Source of the DNA: Rhodoferax sp.
GTDB lineage: Bacteria > Pseudomonadota > Gammaproteobacteria > Burkholderiales > Burkholderiaceae_C
Length of the DNA: 18,622 nt
Reading direction: 5' to 3'
Assembly (NCBI GenBank): GCA_030683195.1
Contig: JAUXQA010000119.1
Span: 1 to 18,622, forward strand
This document shows positions 14,530-18,622 of this stretch, piece by piece. A program made the position numbers and the translations under genes. Each line of letters begins with the position of its first letter. Position 1 is the stretch's first letter. Under the pieces are notes generated by a model. The model did not search any database. It saw only the letters and a program-made list of their open reading frames with translations, and had not been told where the DNA came from.

Positions 14530-15773
14530 GCCACGCTCCCCGGCCAGGGCATCGCCACGGCGGCCAGCCGTCCAATGTCGACCTTGGCGTAGATCATCGA
14601 GGTGTCCAGATCACGATGGCGTAACATGTCGGCCACCTCCTTGAGCGTGCCGCCGGTCTCCAGCAACCGGCGAGCCAGCGTATGGCGCAAGATGTGCACG
14701 CGCGTGTAGGGTAGACCGCAGCGCCGATATGCCAGCCGCACGGTGTTACGCACGACGTCCGGACGGATCGGCTCGTCTACCGGCGCTACGTGACGAACGA
14801 AGACGTGCCGATTGACCGTGGTCGGCCGCTCCGATCGCAGGTACGCGGCAATGGCGCGCCCGGTGGTCTGCGGCAGAGGCAGCACATCCACGCGGAGCGA
14901 CTTGCCCTTGCGGATGCGAAGCGTGCCAGCCTCCCAGTCGATATCGTCGAGTTCCAAGCTGACAACTTCGCGCTCACGCAGGCCAAGATCGACCAGGCAG
15001 CGCACCATGGCGTAGCCGCGTAAGTGCGAAGGCAGCTCTGGTGTGAAAGCGTCCAGCAGTCGCGCGACCTCGCTCGGTGATAGGGTTTGCGGTAGCGGTG
15101 CCAGCCTCCAATGTGCCGGCGACGCGATCACCGGCAGCAGGTGATCCACGCCAACCCCGCTGAGCGCCAGGAATCGCAGGTAGGCGCGCAGTGCGCCGGC
15201 AAGCGAGCTCGCGCTGGCGGGACTGATGCGCGAGAGTTCCTGCGTGATGAATCGCCGCAGTTCATCGGCGGACGGCGTCGCCATCATGTCGGGACCATCG
15301 GCCGCGCGGAATCGCAGTAGTGCTCGAACGACGCCCAGCCGTCGAATCCGTGTGGTCTCGGCCAAGCCTCTTGCGTGCACCATGTGGCTGTCGAAGCGTT
15401 GGAGTTGGTCCTCGATCGCATCGGGCCGATCACTGCTGATCAGTCCACCGGCATCGACTAGCGTGACTAGCAACTGGCGTAGTGCGGCTCGAACCTGATG
15501 GCGGCAGCGCTGCACTGGAGAAGTGCAGGTGCAGTGCGGCAGATGTTCGTCAATGAAGCGCCGGACAACCTCATCAGCAAGGTGACGCAGGTCAATCCGA
15601 TGGCCGCGCGCCCAGTGCGCGAAATGCGCCACGCCGTACACGTACATGCGCACTGTGCTGGCCGCGTAATGTCGGTCGACCAGACGACGGACGTAGGTAG
15701 GTACGAACGGTGCGAGATCGCTGTCGCGAAGCCACGCCGCCGGCACCGGATGAAAGGACTCGAAGGCATCCAT
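14526..15773 (-). CDS. ritA: First RIT tyrosine recombinase
   Basis: This intact site-specific recombinase has 415 residues from ATG 15773, which is preceded by AGGAG at good spacing; a 14-residue upstream extension to 15815 has no ribosome site. It has a long N-terminal DNA-binding part (about 1-220) and then the catalytic domain: R266 in DLGLRERE, a lysine in RIRKGKSLR near 289-291, H360 and R363 in VHILRHT, H386 in LRHRD, and Y395 in TSMIYAKVD. CTCTSPVQRC near residues 81-90 has three cysteines that could be structural. It is the first gene of the trio, reading away from the right inverted repeat. Confidence 0.93.
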   Translation of the reverse strand: MDAFESFHPVPAAWLRDSDLAPFVPTYVRRLVDRHYAASTVRMYVYGVAHFAHWARGHRIDLRHLADEVVRRFIDEHLPHCTCTSPVQRCRHQVRAALRQLLVTLVDAGGLISSDRPDAIEDQLQRFDSHMVHARGLAETTRIRRLGVVRALLRFRAADGPDMMATPSADELRRFITQELSRISPASASSLAGALRAYLRFLALSGVGVDHLLPVIASPAHWRLAPLPQTLSPSEVARLLDAFTPELPSHLRGYAMVRCLVDLGLREREVVSLELDDIDWEAGTLRIRKGKSLRVDVLPLPQTTGRAIAAYLRSERPTTVNRHVFVRHVAPVDEPIRPDVVRNTVRLAYRRCGLPYTRVHILRHTLARRLLETGGTLKEVADMLRHRDLDTSMIYAKVDIGRLAAVAMPWPGSVA

Positions 15774-15892
15774 GAAGATCTCCTGAAGTGGGGTTGCCAC
15801 CGCAGGAGACACCAACTCTTATGTGAAGTCCAGTCTTCACTCGCAACGACACAAGCCTTGATACGCCTCGTTGTTCGCGAGGTGAGAGCCAA

Positions 15893-15924
15893 CGAGTTCG
15901 CATAAAACTGCAGTTTGCATTATT
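15893..15924 (-). repeat. RIT terminal inverted repeat, right
   Basis: Its reverse complement matches 12480-12511 at 31 of 32 positions. It lies about 120 bases upstream of the first recombinase gene, so it may also overlap that gene's promoter region. A CCTCG/CGAGG hairpin at 15866-15882 lies between. Confidence 0.85.
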
Positions 15925-17319
15925 TCTGCCCATAGCCCATGGCCTCACCAAATTTTCGATATGGTTGTTATCAATTTGGACGTTGCCATCGGCCAAGTAT
16001 GTTGTCAGCGCTTCCCAGCGGTTCAGGCTGTAGTCAATCGCCTTGGCCGTGGCGCTGCCCTCGGGCACGCGTTGCCTCTCCAACTGCAACCAGACGTGCA
16101 ATTCTTTGCAAAGCGGCTTGGAGCTGGACTGTCTCATGGACAGTCGATCTTCAGCAGATAAACCTTTGACTTGGCGTTCAATTTGGTAAAGCGCTGCAAT
16201 ACGCTGTATCGCCTGCGTACCCACCGGACTCAGGTTGTCCTTGACCAGTTCATCAAACTTTCGACGTGCGTGCGCGAAACAAGCCGAGCCGATGCGGGTC
16301 TCCTGCTTCAGGACCTGGTCGTACACCCCGTACCCGTCGGATATCAGCGTACCCGACCAGCCCTTCAGGAATTCAAGCGGGTACTTGGCCCCTCTGCCCA
16401 GGCAGAATTCGTACACCACGCCGGGTGAAACATCAAAGCCGCCTCTAGCATAAGCCCAGACATAGGCCCGTTTGGTCTTTCCGGCTCCGGGGTCCAGCAT
16501 GGCCACCGGCGTCTCATCGGCATGAACCACTGCGCATCTGAGAACAAACGCCCGATGCGCCGCATACAGGGGCAGCAGTGCTGCACCTGCCTGGCCAGAC
16601 CATGACGCCAGCGTGGAGCGCGGTGTGTGAACGCCAGAGCGGGCGTTGATTTGTTCTTGCCGGTAGTACGGGATGTGGTCAACGAAGCGGCTCACGGTCG
16701 TATGCGCCACCAGACCGGCCGTGGGCATGCCCTTGTCAATGACTTGTGGATCCACCGGTTCTTGCACCGGGGTCTGGCAGCACTTGCAGGCCCACTTGCC
16801 GCGGATGTGGCGGTGCACGAAGAACTGAGCTGGAATGATGTCCAGTCGCTCGCTCACGTCTTCGCCGATACGCACCATGGCCAGGCCGCAGTCACAAGTC
16901 GTGTTCTCTGGCTCATGGTGGTGGTCTACCCGTTTGAGGTGCTCAGGTAAGGCCTGGCGTTTGGGCTTGCGCCGGGTGTCGGCATCTGGCGTGTCGCCGG
17001 GCTCTTTGGTGGCGGCCTTCAACGCGGCAAGCTGGGCCTCCAAATCCGCTTGGTCAGCGGCCAAGGTTTCTTCAAACAACTGGCGTTGCTCGGCAGACAT
17101 GTGCTCGGTCTTGGCGCTAAAGCGCCACGCCTTGAGGCGGCGCAGCTCAAATGTGATACGTTCAATCTTGGCATCCTTGAACAGGATGGCCTGCGCCTGA
17201 GATTCGATTTGCCGACTCTGCGCCCCAACGTGTGCCAACACGCGGGCGGCCAATTCGGCGGCGGCGGTGGGGCTCAGACCGACAAAGTCTTGGGGCTTAA
17301 GTTGGTCCACGCTGAGCAT
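15925..17319 (-). pseudogene. tnpC: IS66 tnpC, 5' fragment with the catalytic core
   Basis: The first 465 residues of the IS66 DDE transposase are present from ATG 17319 (MLSVDQLKPQ). A TTG start at 17370 would add 17 residues. They include an N-terminal helical segment, a zinc-finger-like pair CDC at 142-144 and CKCC at 178-181, then the catalytic D268 in HADET, D328 in ISDGYG and E455 in NNHIENL. The RIT element interrupts the gene in the arginine codon of AMGR, 10 residues after the catalytic glutamate. In the present sequence the frame continues for many residues into the RIT element as a spurious extension that lacks the true C-terminus. Confidence 0.92.
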
Positions 17320-17401
17320 GTCTGCATTGTGCAAAATCCACACAAAAATGTGAATTAGGGCATTCTCCAATTGCCCTTTTTACAGCGTTAAGGGACAGTT
17401 C

Positions 17402-17743
17402 TTATACCCGCGTAATTGACTGCATTTGTTCCAGTCGGCTCCAGGGAAGTCCCAGCACCAGGGCATCGAATTGCTGCTTCGTCAGCGAAATCGAGGTGGC
17501 TATATCGGCGCCACCGCGCGGCCATTCAAATCCGCCTTGATTGAGCCGCCGGGCCGCACACCACATGCCAAAACCATCGTGCAACAGCAGCTTCATGCGA
17601 TTGCCCCGTGCGTTGGCAAACAGGTAGCCGTGATGGGCCTGGGTTGCCCCGAACACCTGCACCACCCGAGCCAATAAACGTTCCGGTCCCATGCGCATGT
17701 CTATGGGTGCAGTTGCCAGCCACAGCGCGTCGATGCGGATCAT
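17402..17743 (-). CDS. tnpB: IS66 TnpB accessory protein
   Basis: The 113-residue protein matches IS66 Orf2/TnpB: MIRIDALWLATAPIDMRMG at the start and HHGYLFANARGNRMKLLLHD with GFGMWCAARRL in the middle. TnpB is required for IS66 transposition although its biochemical role is unsettled. ATG 17743 overlaps the tnpA stop as ATGA, so the two are translationally coupled; a longer frame to 17773 is not preferred. It appears intact. Confidence 0.93.
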   Translation of the reverse strand: MIRIDALWLATAPIDMRMGPERLLARVVQVFGATQAHHGYLFANARGNRMKLLLHDGFGMWCAARRLNQGGFEWPRGGADIATSISLTKQQFDALVLGLPWSRLEQMQSITRV

Positions 17744-18135
17744 CGCAGCCACTCGCGCAGCCAGGCACCACAATCACTTGCCAGTTCGCTTGGCCACATC
17801 ACAGTCGCAGAGGATGTGCCGCGCCGCAATTCCATGCGAATCTCTGGCGTGGCCGCCGCAGCCACAGGTTTGCTGGCAACGGGTTCGGACTCGGTGCTCA
17901 AGGTGACCGGCACAAACGCCTGTGGCTCAATGACCAGTGTTCCCTGACTATGTTCACGTATCCATCGGTGCACGATGTTGGTATTGATGCCGTGTTGCAG
18001 GGCCACTCCAGCAATGGACGCGCCAGGATGCGCGCATGTTTGGACAACCTGCAGCTTGAGTTCAGGGCTGTAGAACCGGCGCTTGGGGACCTGGGTGGTG
18101 CGAGCTTCGCTCGCCATGGTGTGCATGATGTTCAT
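17740..18135 (-). CDS. tnpA: IS66 TnpA helix-turn-helix protein
   Basis: The 131-residue protein from ATG 18135 has a helix-turn-helix of the IS66 Orf1/IS3-OrfA type: KRRFYSPELKLQVVQTC followed by GASIAGVALQHGINTNIVHR and WIREH. This probably binds the IS ends. A Pro/Ala/Ser-rich linker follows, then a short C-terminal segment. ATG 18117 is an alternative start. The gene lies just inside the right inverted repeat, from which it would be transcribed, and overlaps tnpB by 4 bases. Confidence 0.9.
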   Translation of the reverse strand: MNIMHTMASEARTTQVPKRRFYSPELKLQVVQTCAHPGASIAGVALQHGINTNIVHRWIREHSQGTLVIEPQAFVPVTLSTESEPVASKPVAAAATPEIRMELRRGTSSATVMWPSELASDCGAWLREWLR

Positions 18136-18167
18136 CGCGCACACTATCTCAACCTATTTGCAATCCT

Positions 18168-18193
18168 TCAAGATGGGATGCCCAGCCGCTTAC
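18168..18193 (-). repeat. IS66 right inverted repeat (tnpA-proximal end)
   Basis: On the minus strand it begins GTAAGCGGCTGGGCA and ends TTGA at position 26, mirroring the repeat at 12221. It lies about 30 bases upstream of tnpA. Bases beyond it belong to an istB fragment. Confidence 0.8.
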
Positions 18194-18194
18194 G

Positions 18195-18470
18195 TTTCAC
18201 CTGCTCTCCAAGCTGTACGAGCACACCAGTGTGGTAATCACCACCAATCTGAGCTTCTCGGAATGGTCGGCCGTGTTTATTGATGCCAAGATGACCACGG
18301 CGTTACTGGACCGGCTCACCCACCACTGCCACATCGTGGAGATGGGCAATGAGTCCTATCGGTTCAGGCGCAGCACCATGACTGCCAAGACACGTATCAA
18401 GGCCCGGGAAAGCGAACGCAAAGGCAATAAAGCGATGCAAGAAACACAGGAGCCTGAGGAGCCGTTCTGA
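18195..18470 (+). pseudogene. istB: IS21-family istB, 3' fragment
   Basis: The last 91 residues of an IstB ATPase are encoded from the IS66 border: FHLLSKLYEHTSVVITTNLS, FSEWSAVFIDAKMTTALLDR, LTHHCHIVEMGNESYRF, stop at 18468-18470. IstB is the AAA+ helper protein of IS21-family transposases; the Walker motifs would lie in the missing 5' part. IS66 has removed the start, and the left IS66 flank does not contain the missing istB sequence. The remaining 152 bases to the window end show no gene and may include the IS21 end. Confidence 0.88.
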
Positions 18471-18622
18471 GGGCGCGCAGGGGGAAATCTGCTACGGACT
18501 TCGCCCCGCGCTCCTTTCCCCTTTGCGCAATGAATCAATTCATAAAACGAAGTCAGGGGCAGCAGCAACCAGGAATTCAGTACACTTATCCACAGTTGCC
18601 AATTCAAAATTCGGCAACACGC

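Larger units (their letters stand above)
12456..15928 (-). mobile_element. Recombinase-in-trio (RIT) element inserted in IS66 tnpC
   Basis: Three overlapping tyrosine recombinase genes on the minus strand are flanked by 32-bp inverted repeats (12480-12511 and 15893-15924, 31 of 32 matching). This is the organisation known as a RIT element. The insertion points fall in the same arginine codon of tnpC and are marked by an imperfect 6-base direct repeat, TTCCTG at 12450-12455 and TTTCTG at 15923-15928. One copy of that hexamer belongs to the element or its crossover core, so the ends are certain only to a few bases. The left end carries about 24 extra bases outside its inverted repeat. Confidence 0.9.
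12221..18193 (-). mobile_element. IS66-family insertion sequence, interrupted by a RIT element
   Basis: The IS carries the IS66 gene set tnpA, tnpB, tnpC on the minus strand and ends in imperfect inverted repeats starting GTAAGCGG at 12221 and, on the minus strand, at 18193. Subtracting the 3.47-kb insertion leaves about 2.5 kb, the usual IS66 size. Eight-base target duplications typical of the family are not seen: GGAAGACC on the left versus GTTTCACC on the right. The two flanks also belong to different genes. The element is inactive in its present form because tnpC is split. Confidence 0.9.

Overview
The window looks like an accessory, mobile-element-rich stretch from a betaproteobacterium, most likely a Burkholderiales/Comamonadaceae relative. 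This is inferred from the tRNA-Thr(CGU) sequence, the recombinase-in-trio element, the IS66 and IS21 relatives and the moderately high GC; no 16S or core housekeeping gene is present to prove it.

Layout. (1) Bases 1-227 carry the 3' end of a DUF4214-like gene, followed by a bidirectional terminator hairpin. (2) Bases 401-3155 are bracketed by an intact tRNA-Thr (3079-3154, + strand) and a perfect 50-base copy of its anticodon-to-CCA half in the opposite orientation (401-450). Paired TGGCACA heptamers lie near both copies and look like integrase arm sites. Between the copies, on the minus strand, is one large gene: a GHKL-type ATPase joined to a C-terminal PD-(D/E)XK-like nuclease domain, a plausible single-gene defence protein. 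(3) Bases 3809-5607 hold three co-directional orphan genes: a possible cysteine-peptidase-like protein, a small helical protein, and a short FtsZ/tubulin-superfamily GTPase. The last keeps the GTP-binding signature, stops at the equivalent of helix H7, and begins with a Tat-like signal peptide if the annotated start is right. (4) Bases 5764-6264 are a decayed tyrosine integrase. (5) Bases 6482-11916 are a type I restriction-modification locus in the order hsdR, hsdS, hsdM; hsdS is broken by an apparent one-base deletion. (6) Bases 12221-18193 are an IS66-family insertion sequence (tnpA, tnpB, tnpC on the minus strand) whose tnpC is split by a 3.47-kb recombinase-in-trio (RIT) element with 32-bp terminal inverted repeats; the third RIT recombinase is frameshifted. 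(7) The IS66 copy is flanked by the first 30 codons of a membrane protein on the left and the 3' end of an IS21-type istB on the right, without matching target duplications, so the junctions were rearranged.

How it fits together. The region reads as an integration hotspot beside a tRNA, holding two candidate defence modules (GHKL-nuclease and type I R-M), an unexplained FtsZ-like cassette, and nested transposable elements that are partly inactivated. The best candidates for something undescribed are the N-terminal-domain-only FtsZ-like protein with its two neighbours, and the GHKL-nuclease gene between inverted tRNA-derived att-like repeats. Functions are read from motifs by eye; no database search was possible.
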